A stretch of DNA of 64,000 bases from Leptothermofonsia sp049200465 (GTDB lineage Bacteria; Cyanobacteriota; Cyanobacteriia; Leptolyngbyales; Leptolyngbyaceae), in contig NZ_CP120836.1 of NCBI RefSeq assembly GCF_049200465.1, positions 1,426,001 to 1,490,000 on the forward strand, given 5' to 3'. Position numbers and translations under genes: made by a program. Position 1 is the first letter of the stretch; each line of letters begins with the position of its first letter. Below, in pieces: positions 52,937 to 62,781 of the stretch. Under the pieces are notes generated by a model. That model was not told the origin of the DNA. It worked only from the letters and a program-made list of their open reading frames with translations, and searched no databases.

Positions 52937-55086
52937 GTATTGGTGGCATCTCGCAGTACAATTCCACCAGATTTGGAATCATCTTCCAGGCGAACGTACT
53001 CGATCGCAATATCTCGTGTCCGGCTGAGAATCAAAGAATGACGATTGCCGCGTTCGAGCGAAAGGTGCTTGACCGAAGAGTCCTCTACGCCTTCTAACAG
53101 AAGGCCATCTACCAGAGGTTGGTCAATTGCTATTGCATGGGAGGCTGTTTGCCTTAGAGAAAAGCTGCTGAGTTCTACATCATGAAGGAACAATTCAGGT
53201 TGCTTTTCGGCTCCAGCCTGATCCACGACCAGGTGAACCGAGGTAGCTTGTTCCGGTTTGACCGTTAGCACGGCTTCTCCCATTGATGGATCGAGGTGAG
53301 AACGCAGGATGGTTCTGGCAACGCCCTGTCCTTTCAAGATGAGATTGCTACGTTCGATTTTTACTGGATGGAAAAAGTCAATTTCACCAATCGGAAGCTG
53401 AATCTAAACAGGACGGTCGGAGGGAAGACGGTCAATCAATGCTTGCAAGGCTTTAGCATCATCCCGGTTGTCATTCGGAATGATGCCGCGATCGCCCGCT
53501 TCAACGACCTGCACCTTTGGCTGCTGAGCTACTTTCTGGTTCAGCCACAGCCCTACCAGATCCCACATGGGGTTTAGCACTCCAGCCAACCAGCAGAGGA
53601 ATATGCCAAAGGCAAAGAGCTGACAGAGTAGCAATAAGCGCGACGTTCCTAACTTGAGAGCTCGTTTACTTCCAGTTCCCTCCGCCGAGATACTCTGGTT
53701 CCCCCGGTTAGTCCAGCTTTGGCGGGCCAGGTTCATCTGAGTCCAGATCTTGACTAAAGAAGAACTCCACTGAGTTAGTAGCAGAATTGGCAGGTGAACT
53801 AACTTCAGGTAAGAGTCCCGCCACCAGAAAACAATCCACAGCATCACCGTGCGGCTGAACACAATCCAGCACAGGATTAGCCCTGCGACTTTCCAGTTTC
53901 CCTGAACCAACGCAACTACTAGAAAACCGGGTGTCAGGAGTGAAGTCCAAATGCTGATTCGCTGATCGATCAGGCTGTACCAGGTAAACCAGCCCAGTAT
54001 ACGCGGGCCGATCGCGATCGCTCGCCCATTATTCCGTAGCATATTGCCATACCAGCGGCGCATGTTCTGGTAAGCGCGGTCAATCACTCCACCAGAGAGG
54101 GTTTCAATGGAATAGACGAGGGCATCGGGAATGTAAAGCATGTCAAAGCCTCGCCGTAACAGCCAGAACCAGGTACTCTTGTCATCCCCCGATAGGAACT
54201 GAAACCGTCCCCAGAGCCAGTCATTCAGGGTATCACTTTCCAGTTGCCCGGCAAAGGAAGGATCGAGAGCAGTTTCAGCTCGAAACAGGGAGAACCGTCC
54301 CGTTAAGCACATGACCTTGTGGGATAAGGATTCAGAGCACATCTGGTAGTGCCGTTGGGCAAAGCGGAGATGAAACCATTCCGAGAACCAGTAAGACCCT
54401 TTAACCAGTGGCAGTTCATCGGTCGTCAGGGCACCCATCTCAGGAAACAAACGGAAAAAAGGCAGACATTGCCGCAGTGTGCCAGGAGCTAGCTCAGAAT
54501 CACCATCCATCAGGGCAATCACCGTGTCGGGTGGCAAATTCAGGGTTGCAAGCTTGCGTAAAGCATCGGCCATTGCCTTCCGTTTGCCATCCTTCTGCGT
54601 CATTTGAATCAAATGGATGTACCGGGCGTAGTCTAGATCGTCTACCTCTAACACTGCCCGGATGGCTGCATTTTCTTCATCGCCGCTGCTGTTGACAAGT
54701 AGAGTAATTGGCTGAACCAGGGTTCTGGCTTCCTGGGCGATCGCTCGAAACACCCGTTCCGTAATCCAGGGTTGCTCTTTATAGGTCGGCACTAAAAAGC
54801 ACATGTGAGGCAGAGCTTCAACCGGGATGCGGTTTGCTGCCCGCCGCCAACGAGGAAAAACCCAATGCAGATAAATGCGTGAGCGAATTACCCGCACAAT
54901 AAACCAGCTCCATCGAAAAATACCAATCACTCCCAGCCCAATCAAGCCAACAATATCGATCCGGGAAAAATTCCCCGGATGACCGATGAAGTGCATCCCT
55001 GCTAAACCCGTAACAGCAAAGATTAGAAGGGTAATTGCGTCAAGCTGGGAGCTTAGAGGCTTCTGAGGTTTGTCAGCCGTTGCCAT
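52897..55086 (-). pseudogene. Alg8-like polymerase fused to a beta-helix domain, split by TAG
   Basis: A 730-codon frame has one TAG at 53404-53406. Residues 1-560 form a membrane GT2 glycosyltransferase of the alginate synthase (Alg8) type: N-terminal helices, 'CFLVPTYKEQPWITERVFRA', DxD in 'ALMDGDSEL', the acceptor motif 'FLSGDDKSTWFW', 'QNMRRWYGNMLRNNGRA' and C-terminal helices. From about 525 a beta-helix domain begins ('DRGIIPNDNRDDAKALQALI') and continues in frame past the stop ('IQLPIGEIDFFHPVKIERSN') to 52897. CAG to TAG is the simplest cause. The polymerase part is whole; only the beta-helix (epimerase- or lyase-like) is cut off. The order adaptor, polymerase, beta-helix recalls alg44, alg8, algG. 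Confidence 0.85.
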
Positions 55087-55259
55087 AGATGTTTAATGGG
55101 TGAAGTAGATTGGGGTTGCTTGCTAAAAAGCCCCCAATGGTTAAATGAACATTGCAACACAGGTTTTTGCAGCGGATGTCAGGCTATGAAGCAAAAGGTG
55201 AAAGAAAAAGCCTGGTTTCTACCCCTGGCGCACCTATCACCTACCACCTGCTACAGGCG

Positions 55260-56558
55260 TCACAGCAGCTTCATGTTGAAGGTCACACGGGCAGTTTGCC
55301 CAACACCGCAAAGCTTGAGGGCTTCTTCCTGTTGCGTTGTCGGCGGAATGCGCACAACGACTCGCGCGATCGGTTGTCCAGCCAGTTGGGATGGAACCGT
55401 GGGCAACAGCGATCGGGCCGAGTCTTTTGCTAATTCAGCCCGACTCATAGCTTCTACTAGCTCCACCTTGCCAACCAGCGTGCCAGACTCACCGACCATT
55501 TGCACCCGAACTGGTTTTTCAGCGTCAATTCGGTTTGCCTGCTCTGCATTAACCAGTGTCTCAACCCAGAGATCATTACAATCCAATAGCGTCAGCAGCA
55601 CATCAGGGCGGTCAATCTGCTCCCCGGCATCGTGCTCTGTCGTATAAACGACGCCCGCAAAGGGAGCGGTTACTTCAATGTCGCGGCGATCGCTCAAGTT
55701 GGCCTTCGCTTGCTGAAGCTGCTTGCGATTGGTTACCAGTTCCGTCTCCAGTGTTTTGATCACACTTTCCTGTGCTTCAATTGAGCGCCCTAAACTGAGG
55801 CGTTGCTCTTGCAAACTGGAACTTTTATTCAGTGGAACTCCTCCTGACAGAGCATAGAGCGATGTTTGGGTTGAGTTCAGCGCTGCCTTTGCCTGGGAGA
55901 CAACCGCCTGAGCCGCCAACCATTCCGCCTGTAGCTGTTCAACCAACTGGCGCGAAACGGCTCCATCGGCTGCCAGTTTGCGATAGCGCTCGTACTCTAA
56001 ACGGGCAGCTTTCTCGGCGGCGATCGCCGCATCCACCCCTGCCCGATTCTTTGAAACATCATCACTGGCAATCTTTGTGTTGACTGTTTGCAACGTCTGG
56101 TCTTGACCATTAAGACTCTGCAATTGCTGATTCAATAGCGCTAAGAACTCACGCGCTGCCGTAAGTTGGGCTGTTTTAGCAGCCACTTCTCCCTAAAGTT
56201 GCAACAATGACTGCTCCTGTTGTGAACCCGGTGCCAGGCGAACCAGAACCTGCCCAGTGCGGACTGCCACCCCAGGACGAGCAAAAAAGTCTTTAATTTC
56301 ACCATTAATGGGTGCCTGCAGGCGAACCTGCCGACCATTCACCAACCCATTGTCAACTGTTAAATGCGTGAGACGATAGGTAATCGACGCGATTCCAACC
56401 GCCGCTGCCACCAACCCCATCCCCAGAAAAGTACCTGCAACTAGCAACCGCCACCGAAAAGATGGCTTTTTGTCATCTTCAGCAAACTTGTAAAAGATCT
56501 CAGGAGAGACCACCGGATTCCTTTCCGAAGGAACCCGCTTTGAAGGCGTGTCTAACAT
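55260..56558 (-). pseudogene. HlyD/Alg44-like membrane-fusion adaptor, split by TAG
   Basis: A 433-codon frame has one TAG at 56193-56195. The first part has one membrane helix ('LLVAGTFLGMGLVAAAVGIA') and the first biotinyl-lipoyl half ('VRLQAPINGEIKDFFARPGV'). Past the stop, in the same frame, come a long coiled coil ('AAIAAEKAARLEYERYRKLA'), the second lipoyl half ('VTAPFAGVVYTTEHDAGEQI') and the beta-barrel ('VRVQMVGESGTLVGKVELVE'). CAG to TAG between 'QSLLQL' and 'GEVAAKTAQL' is likely. It fits the periplasmic adaptor of a polysaccharide secretion system, but has no PilZ c-di-GMP domain as in Alg44. The polymerase gene follows 173 bases downstream. Confidence 0.83.
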
Positions 56559-57206
56559 GGATTAAAGCTTCAACAGCAGAACAATGACATCAAAATCCAA
56601 GACAACACCCGGCAAGTAGTGTTTAACGCATTTAACTGTCCTGGCTACCAATCCACTGCACCTGATCCCAGTAAAGTGATTTGCAACTTTTCTAGAATCT
56701 CTGAAGGTGTTACCGTTCAGCAGGTTCACTCAAACCATACCAATCCTTGAGTAGATAATTCACCCCAGCAATAAAAGGGAGATACCCTCTGGCACTTTGG
56801 AACCTCAAACCTTCGAACCCCTAAACTTCGAGCGAACCAGTCTAAAGAAATTGAAGTTGGAAATTCATTCTTATTCTTATCTTGTCTCGCGTTGAAATGA
56901 ACTCACTAACCTTGTCGTAACCGTAATCGAGAAAGTTTTAGCAATGCGTGTGGAAACCGTAAAAATCCGGACATCTTTAACAAAGTTTTCATGAAGAATC
57001 TTTGGGAGTCTTGAATTAAAATGAACAAAATGTATCAAAAGTAACTCTGTAGCTGGTTCTGTTTAAGTGGTTTCCACAGTTCAGGCAACCAATTTCTCCA
57101 GTTCACAGATATTTCCCGCTTAAAAGTTGAAACTAAGTCTTCTATTAATGCTAGAATCATAAACTGTGGCTTTTGCGTCTAAATTGGAAACAGGGAAAGG
57201 CTAATA
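56559..57206. other. Intergenic region upstream of rpmH
   Basis: This 648-base divergent spacer should hold promoters for the adaptor gene and for rpmH. It is AT-rich from 56830 to 57180. No repeat of families R1-R4 and no coding frame was found. GGGAAAGG lies 8 bases before the rpmH ATG. Confidence 0.5.
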
Positions 57207-57347
57207 ATGACACAACGAACTCTGGGCGGAACTCGCCGCAAGCGTAAGCGGACTTCTGGTTTTCGTGCCCGGATGCGAACCAAAAATGGTCGGCGAGTAT
57301 TGAAGGCCCGTCGTAGTAAGGGACGTGCCCGTTTGGCGGTGGCTTAA
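57207..57347 (+). CDS. rpmH: 50S ribosomal protein L34
   Basis: The 46-residue, strongly basic product reads 'MTQRTLGGTRRKRKRTSGFR' and ends 'RRSKGRARLAVA'. This is L34 with its GFRARM and RRxKGR hallmarks. It is short enough to be missed by frame length filters. The position directly before rnpA is the conserved bacterial order. Confidence 0.98.
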   Translation: MTQRTLGGTRRKRKRTSGFRARMRTKNGRRVLKARRSKGRARLAVA

Positions 57348-57448
57348 TGAGGGCAATAGCTTAGTTCAGGCGGTTGTCTGAAGTATAAATGTAGGGCGCG
57401 GGAGTACCAGCGTCTTTAATGCCTGGTTGTTTCAGTCGAAGGTGATTT

Positions 57449-57865
57449 GTGGCGCTGCCTAAAGCAAACCGCCTCAGACAACGGGAAGACTTCAATCGTG
57501 TCTACCAAAAGGGCGATCGCAGAAGAAGTCGTCACTTAACTCTCGTTGCATTGAAGCAACCTGTTTGCGATCACCCGCCCTTTGAAGGAGCATCGGCAAC
57601 ACAGAAACCATTTGGCTTGAATCATCTACCTCCAACACGGATCGGAGTTTCCATCAGTCAGAAGGTGAGCAAACGAGCGGTCGTTCGTAACCGAATTAAG
57701 CGACAGATTCAGGCGGCACTGTACCAACTCTTACCAGCCTTTCCATCCGGTTGGAGTCTGGTGATCGTCGTACATCCATCAGCCGTGCAGTGCGATTATA
57801 TTCAATTTCTGCGAGAATTAGAGCAATTGTTGATGGACGCCGAGGTGCTCAATGGGCATTCGTGA
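57449..57865 (+). CDS. rnpA: Ribonuclease P protein component
   Basis: The 138-residue product starts at GTG. It has 'LRQREDFNRVYQKGDRRRSR' and the signature 'RIGVSISQKVSKRAVVRNRI' with KRQI following, which binds RNase P RNA. A short insertion between these (about 42-60) is typical of cyanobacteria. The gene overlaps the next one by 14 bases, so the two are translationally coupled. Confidence 0.96.
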   Translation: MALPKANRLRQREDFNRVYQKGDRRRSRHLTLVALKQPVCDHPPFEGASATQKPFGLNHLPPTRIGVSISQKVSKRAVVRNRIKRQIQAALYQLLPAFPSGWSLVIVVHPSAVQCDYIQFLRELEQLLMDAEVLNGHS

Positions 57866-58253
57866 AGAAGTTTATTACGAGGGGGGTCCCCATATTGGTG
57901 ACCTCATTATTAATGTATTGCTGGGATTTACGGTCATTTGTCTGCCCCTGACAGTTGGGGCGATTGTGCGGGCATTGTGGCTGCGCTACCGGATTACCAA
58001 CCGCCGGATTTCAGTCACAGGTGGCTGGATGGGGCGCGATCGCTCCGATATTATCTACTCCGAAATTGCGAAGGTTGTCACAGTCCCTCGTGGAATTGGC
58101 AGTTGGGGAGACATGGTAATAACCCTAAAAGACGGTAGCCGCCTGGAATTGCGAGCTGTACCCAAGTTTCGGGACATCTACAACTACATCATCGACAAAA
58201 TTTCTCCCAAGGCCAGGGCCGCCAGTGGTGCATTGGGTAGCTCAAATAGCTAG
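57852..58253 (+). CDS. PH-domain membrane protein (bacterial PH type)
   Basis: The 133-residue product has one or two membrane helices at about 18-45 and a bacterial PH domain ('ALWLRYRITNRRISVTGGWM', 'DIIYSEIAKVVTVPRGIG', 'VITLKDGSRLELRAVPKFRD'). Such a gene between rnpA and yidC is usual in cyanobacteria. Its role is unknown, perhaps linked to membrane insertion by YidC. It overlaps rnpA by 14 bases. Confidence 0.88.
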   Translation: MGIREEVYYEGGPHIGDLIINVLLGFTVICLPLTVGAIVRALWLRYRITNRRISVTGGWMGRDRSDIIYSEIAKVVTVPRGIGSWGDMVITLKDGSRLELRAVPKFRDIYNYIIDKISPKARAASGALGSSNS

Positions 58254-58374
58254 GCAATTGTGAGTGGTGTAATAACCCTACTTGCCGACTGCTCGATACT
58301 TGCGTGTATGCTGGTCATATTTTGGATAGACTTAAATACGGACAGTTCAGAGTACAAGGGGCGACGTTCATCGA

Positions 58375-59673
58375 ATGGACTTTGGAATTGGTTTTCTCTC
58401 CAACAATGTAATGCTGCCAATCCTGGATTTCTTTTACGGGATTGTGCCCAGCTATGGACTCGCGATCGTGGCTCTGACGCTAGTGATTCGATTCGCCCTT
58501 TATCCTTTAAGTGCCGGGTCGATTCGCAATATGCGCCGCATGAAAGTCGTCCAGCCGATCATGCAAAAGCGGCAGCAGGAAATTAAAGAGCGCTATAAAA
58601 ACGATCCCCAGAAGCAACAGGAGGAGATGGCAAAGGTTATGCAGGAGCTGGGAAACCCCCTGGCTGGGTGTCTCCCTCTCTTGCTACAAATGCCTATTCT
58701 GTTCGCCTTGTTTGCCACCCTACGGGGCTCGCCGTTTTCAGACGTATCTTACACCATTAACTTTCAGATTTTGCCACGGGAGCAGATCGAAGAAATTCGG
58801 CCTCAGGCGTTTTCAACCTCTCCTCAAAACATCTACTTCTCTGATAATGTCCATGCCCCTGTTGTGGCGGTAGTTCCCGGTGGCACCAAATTAGTAGTGG
58901 GCGAAAAGACTCGCATTGAGTTTCAGACCACAGAAGGTAGGCCCCTGGGAGAGTTGTTGAAGGATTATCCCGAAACTGCCGATAAGTTGGTTCCTCGCGT
59001 GGAAGTTACAAATGGCGCTGAGCGGATCAAGATCAACGAGGATGGCACGATTGAAGCCCTCCAGCCTGGAGATGTTGCCATTAAAGGGGTAATTCCCGGT
59101 CTGGCTGCCGATAAAGGATTTTTGTTTATTGATGCCCTGGGACGAGTAGGGGCGATCGACCCGGATGGAACAGTCCACTGGGACATCGTCGGGATGATCA
59201 TTTTCTTTGGAGTGAGTATTTACATCAACCAGCTTCTTTCAGGCCAGGGGCCTAGCTCCAACCCAAATCAAGACACGGTCAACAAAATCACTCCCATCAT
59301 CTTCTCTGGAATGTTTCTGTTCTTCCCGCTTCCGGCTGGGGTTCTGATGTATATGGTGATTGCCAATATCTTCCAGACCCTCCAAACCTTCATTCTGTCA
59401 CGGGAACCCTTGCCAGAAGAGATTCAAAAACTGGTGGAAGCCGAGGAGAAAGCGATCAACAAAGGGAAGGATGCGCTCCCATTTGAGCCAAATCGCCCCA
59501 AGAAAGAGCCAGAAACTAAGCCAGAAGCGAAAGCCGAGCCAAAGGCAACTAAGACTGATAAGCCTGTTGCTAAACCTCCTGCTCCCAAGTCACCGACTCC
59601 AAAACCGAAGGAAAATAAGGGAGGCAAGGGTACTCCATCCTCTGGGCCGGGACGTCCTAAGAAGAAAACCTGA
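58375..59673 (+). CDS. yidC: Membrane protein insertase YidC/Oxa1/Alb3
   Basis: The 432-residue insertase has 'GIVPSYGLAIVALTLVIRFA', then the conserved cytosolic 'NMRRMKVVQPIMQKRQQEIK' and 'GNPLAGCLPLLLQMPILFALF'. A lumenal/periplasmic insertion (about 125-265) precedes the last helices ('GVSIYINQLL', 'IFSGMFLFFPLPAGVLMYMV'). The C-terminal tail is K/P-rich and very basic, as in ribosome-binding YidC/Alb3 forms. It probably inserts photosynthetic and respiratory membrane proteins. jag starts 8 bases later. Confidence 0.96.
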   Translation: MDFGIGFLSNNVMLPILDFFYGIVPSYGLAIVALTLVIRFALYPLSAGSIRNMRRMKVVQPIMQKRQQEIKERYKNDPQKQQEEMAKVMQELGNPLAGCLPLLLQMPILFALFATLRGSPFSDVSYTINFQILPREQIEEIRPQAFSTSPQNIYFSDNVHAPVVAVVPGGTKLVVGEKTRIEFQTTEGRPLGELLKDYPETADKLVPRVEVTNGAERIKINEDGTIEALQPGDVAIKGVIPGLAADKGFLFIDALGRVGAIDPDGTVHWDIVGMIIFFGVSIYINQLLSGQGPSSNPNQDTVNKITPIIFSGMFLFFPLPAGVLMYMVIANIFQTLQTFILSREPLPEEIQKLVEAEEKAINKGKDALPFEPNRPKKEPETKPEAKAEPKATKTDKPVAKPPAPKSPTPKPKENKGGKGTPSSGPGRPKKKT

Positions 59674-59681
59674 GGTCCACC

Positions 59682-60179
59682 ATGGATACGAGCTTAGTAG
59701 AGCGTGGACAACAATGGCTTGAGAACTTGCTCCATCTGGCAGGGTTGCCATCGTCGGTGAGCGTTGAACCTAATCCGCCTTTCGCAGAGGATAGTTGCTG
59801 GATCACGATTGACGAATCGGGTTTAACTCCTGAACAAATCGAATGCCTCACAGGTGTAGATGGTCATGTGTTAGATTCTATCCAGTACTTAATGAATGCC
59901 ATTCTGAATCTGGGGCAGGATCCAGAGAAGCAGGGAGCGTTTACCGTTGAACTGGATGGTTACCGTTTACACCGCTACTCAGAGTTGAAGCAAATGGCGG
60001 AGCAGGCAGCAGAACAGGTTCGTCAAACCGGCGAAGAATTTGAGCTAAAGTCTCTGTCCTCAGCAGAGCGGCGACAGGTGCATACGATGCTGAAAGGGTA
60101 CGAAGATCTGGAAACCTATAGTCGAGGTCATGAGCCCGATCGCCGCCTGGTTGTTCGTCTCTTAAAAAACGAGTCCTGA
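59682..60179 (+). CDS. KH/R3H RNA-binding protein Jag (KhpB)
   Basis: The 165-residue product has a KH-like region (about 40-95, 'ECLTGVDGHVLDSIQYLMNA') and an R3H domain at the C-terminus ('SSAERRQVHTMLKGYEDLET', then 'EPDRRLVVRL'). It binds RNA and commonly partners KhpA. It follows yidC by 8 bases, the conserved order of the SpoIIIJ-Jag pair. Confidence 0.92.
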   Translation: MDTSLVERGQQWLENLLHLAGLPSSVSVEPNPPFAEDSCWITIDESGLTPEQIECLTGVDGHVLDSIQYLMNAILNLGQDPEKQGAFTVELDGYRLHRYSELKQMAEQAAEQVRQTGEEFELKSLSSAERRQVHTMLKGYEDLETYSRGHEPDRRLVVRLLKNES

Positions 60180-60228
60180 GCTAAGCTAGAACTGTTTGCT
60201 CCTGGTTGTTTAGGGAGTACACAAGCAT

Positions 60229-60735
60229 ATGGAACCAATTCATATTCCACGACTGACGAAGGCCCTTCATCAGACTGAGGTTATTGAATTTGATGAAGCA
60301 GTCCCAGGGCTAGAGTCTCTCACTCCTGTAAAGGGACAGATGAAAGTTTCCCATAAGGGAAATTATCTGGAGGTTTCGGCAAAGGCAGAAACGATTATCA
60401 CCCTGAGTTGTGATCGCTGTTTGAAGCAGTATAACTACCGGCTGGCGATCGCACCAACGGAATTGATTTGGCTGGATGAGGCCGCTAAACAGGATGATCT
60501 GGATCTCCTGGACCGGGATATTTCACCTGAAGATTTAGTTGAAACATTACCCCCACGGGGATATTTTGATCCAACCACATGGCTATACGAGCAGTTATCC
60601 CTGGAAATTCCCCAACAGCAGATTTGTGACCAGAGCTGCGCAGGTATTCAACTACCTAACAAGCCTGAGAAGCCAGTTGTTGATCAACGCTGGGCATCGC
60701 TAGAGGCTCTAAGGGAACAATTTTCCAGTAACTAG
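60229..60735 (+). CDS. DUF177/YceD family protein
   Basis: The 168-residue product has 'LEVSAKAETIITLSCDRCLK' and 'VETLPPRGYFDPTTWLYEQL', typical of DUF177/YceD, whose members are tied to 23S rRNA accumulation and large-subunit assembly. The C-terminal cysteine pair is diverged ('QQICDQSCAGIQLPN' in place of CxxxCxGLCP). It completes the rpmH to DUF177 cluster, 49 bases after jag. Confidence 0.85.
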   Translation: MEPIHIPRLTKALHQTEVIEFDEAVPGLESLTPVKGQMKVSHKGNYLEVSAKAETIITLSCDRCLKQYNYRLAIAPTELIWLDEAAKQDDLDLLDRDISPEDLVETLPPRGYFDPTTWLYEQLSLEIPQQQICDQSCAGIQLPNKPEKPVVDQRWASLEALREQFSSN

Positions 60736-60756
60736 TACCCAGCGGCATAACAACAC

Positions 60757-62040
60757 ATAGCTATCATGAGGTCAGAGGCTTGCCCGTATAGTTCCACTTG
60801 AAAGGTTTGGCCATGGTGCGATTGAAGTAGTCGATGAAGTCAAGAATCTTGGCGCTGAGCTGAGCTTGACTAGTGAAACTGGTCCGTCGCAGCAACTTGC
60901 GCCTGAGAATGGAGAACCAGATTTCGATTGGGTTGAGCCAGGAGCAATGCTTTGGGGTGAAATGTATGACCAGGCGGTGCTGTGGATTGCTCAAGAAAGC
61001 AGCCCGGGTGGCCATCGATTTCAGGATGCCGGATTTGCCTTTGCGCCCTAACGGCGGTGGTTCGGGTTCCAGGGCGACCGCCAGTGGCACCAGAGCTACC
61101 GATTGGTGGGTGTTGAGACAGTCCATGACCAGATGAATTTTAGGGGCATCGGTGACTTGGGCGAGTAGGGCGTCGAGATGAGCCGCTAAATCTTGCTCGG
61201 TTCGGGTGTCGCCCACAGTCGCCTGGTCAATGCGTCCAGTGGCGACATTCAAGGTGGCAATCAGGCTTTGGGGCCATGACGCTGGTACTCAAATTCCACC
61301 CGCACACAGCGTCCGGGTTTCATCTCAATATCCGGCATTACGCGCTCCAAGGCTTGGATGCCCGTCATTTCATCAAGACTGTAGGTCATCTCCCCACGTT
61401 CGGCCCGCGCAGCCACTTGTTCGTAGACCTGGCAGATGTCTTGGACTTTGGTGGCAAAGTCCGGGTCGGGGGGGGATGAAGCCAGTAGGGACTCTGGTAC
61501 GGTTTCAGTTCGGCTTCGGCTAACAAACGCCCGACAGGGCGACCACTGATCCGCGCCACAACGCCTTGTTTGACCAGTTCATCGGCTAACTCTGGAGGGG
61601 TCCAGTGACTGATGGGGCGTCCAGAGTGCTCGGGCGGGGTACAAGCGAGGGCATAGAGTTGAGTGATTTGCTCCAAGGTAAACGTGGCGGGGGCACCGGG
61701 ACGGGGGGCATCGGCTAAGCGCTCCGACACTGGCAACTCACAGGTCTGTAGCGCTTGCCAGCGCCGCCGCCAACAGCGACTCATCTGCTCCCCGATGCCG
61801 AGCTCTCGAGCAATCTGACCTTGGCTGTCTCCCTGGCTGGCACGCAGAATGATCTGCGCTCGCAATGCCAGTTGTTGGGGTGTACTCGGTCGCTTCACCA
61901 ACCGCTCTAGTTCGCGACGCTCGGATTCACTCACAATCAGGGCGGGAAGGGCAGGACCAGGCATCAGACTCAATCCTCCAACACCGACTCCTTCAGGATA
62001 TGCCCATTTCCGCCGCGCGGTACTAGCGAGCGTATAGCTA
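60757..62040 (-). mobile_element. IS630-family insertion sequence, degenerate
   Basis: The element holds one transposase gene on the minus strand. TAGCTAT-type words lie at both edges (about 60757-60764 and 62033-62041). The right edge runs directly into an R3 repeat beginning TATAGC. Exact inverted repeats and a TA duplication could not be fixed, so the limits are approximate. Confidence 0.7.
60764..61973 (-). pseudogene. IS630-type DDE transposase with two frameshifts
   Basis: The first part (61973 to about 61470) is a helix-turn-helix region ('LALRAQIILRASQGDSQGQI', 'ARELGIGEQMSRCWRRRW', then 'ISHWTPPELADELVKQGVVA'). The frame breaks at a run of eight G (61468-61475, C8 on the coding strand) and again near 61265, each time one base short. 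Between the breaks the restored reading contains the first catalytic D ('MTYSLDEMTG'). The last part has the second D in 'HLVMDCLNTHQSV' and E in 'WLNPIEIWFS'. Two shifts make programmed frameshifting unlikely; it is a pseudogene, unless the homopolymers are misread. Confidence 0.85.
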
Positions 62041-62122
62041 TAGCGATCCTATTTGGATTGCGAGAAGGAGTTCCTCAGGAACTCCTTCTTGTAAGGTCTC
62101 TTTATATCGCAGCTGATTTATA
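62039..62122. repeat. MITE-like repeat, family R3, copy next to R1
   Basis: It begins TATAGCGATCCTATTTGG with an inner hairpin GAGTTCCTCAGGAACTCC, and its right end merges into R1 at TTATAGC. It is the second example of R3 and R1 abutting in the same order and orientation as at 23235-23438. Confidence 0.8.
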
Positions 62123-62233
62123 GCTTTACGCAGGTGCGTTAGGACGTTGGAATTAGAGAGGGAGTGGGGGCTTCGCCCCCAGCCAAGGGTGGAACCCCTG
62201 CACCCCGTCCTAACCACAATGACTACCGCTATA
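62123..62233. repeat. MITE-like repeat, family R1, copy 3
   Basis: It begins GCTTTACGCAGGTGCGTTAG and ends ACTACCGCTATA, with GGGGGCTTCGCCCCC at the centre. It is nearly identical to 63767-63877. Confidence 0.85.
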
Positions 62234-62538
62234 GGACTCTACATTAGCTATTGGCTTCAGTTATTAGAGGAGGGATGGGTCGATGAGTGATGGAGCGAAA
62301 AGGTGATGGAGTAAAGGAGTGGATGGGTGGATGAGTGATAGGGGGGTAAGTTATGAGTTTTGAGTTTTCACCTCACCCCTCACCCCTCTCTAAGCAACTA
62401 ACAATCAACAACTAACAACTAATACCAATGTTTTATGAAGCTGTACATTATCACCCCCCAGCTGTCACCGTCCTCCTTACCAAGGGATACTACAGAGGGT
62501 TCTGATTCTACGCATCCTCATATTGAATTGGTATAACC
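62234..62538. other. Low-complexity spacer
   Basis: GGAGGGATGGGTCGATGAGTG- and GATGGAGTAAAGG-type words, then TGAGTTTTGAGTTTTC, CACCCCTC and AACAACTAACAACTAA words, the same modules as in other spacers. No gene was seen. Confidence 0.5.
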
Positions 62539-62781
62539 TCACTCTTCCCCGCCTCCTTCCCATCCTTCTGTGGACTGGCCGGGCTTTAAAAATAACCAGG
62601 CAACAAAGAAAAAGAGGGCAGTAAGCAGTTGAATCACATCTAATGCAGACAGGTAACCGTCAGAAAAGGAGGCAATACTTCTGTCTGTAATTCCAAACAA
62701 CCAGGAGGAAATGCCAAGAAACCAGATGCCCCGCTTCAACTCTCTCAAAACCGGATGAAATTCTGCTGGACGATTTTTCAT
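62539..62781 (-). CDS. Small membrane protein
   Basis: The 80-residue product has two hydrophobic segments ('GIWFLGISSWLFGI' near 18-31 and 'VIQLLTALFFFVAWLFL' near 49-65) and a G/E-rich end. It looks like a typical uncharacterised cyanobacterial small membrane protein. No Shine-Dalgarno is clear. Confidence 0.55.
   Translation of the reverse strand: MKNRPAEFHPVLRELKRGIWFLGISSWLFGITDRSIASFSDGYLSALDVIQLLTALFFFVAWLFLKPGQSTEGWEGGGEE

Noticed and set aside
60764..61973. Programmed frameshift in the IS630 transposase
   Set aside because: Two separate shifts are needed, only one of them at a slippery homopolymer, so decay or sequence error is simpler.
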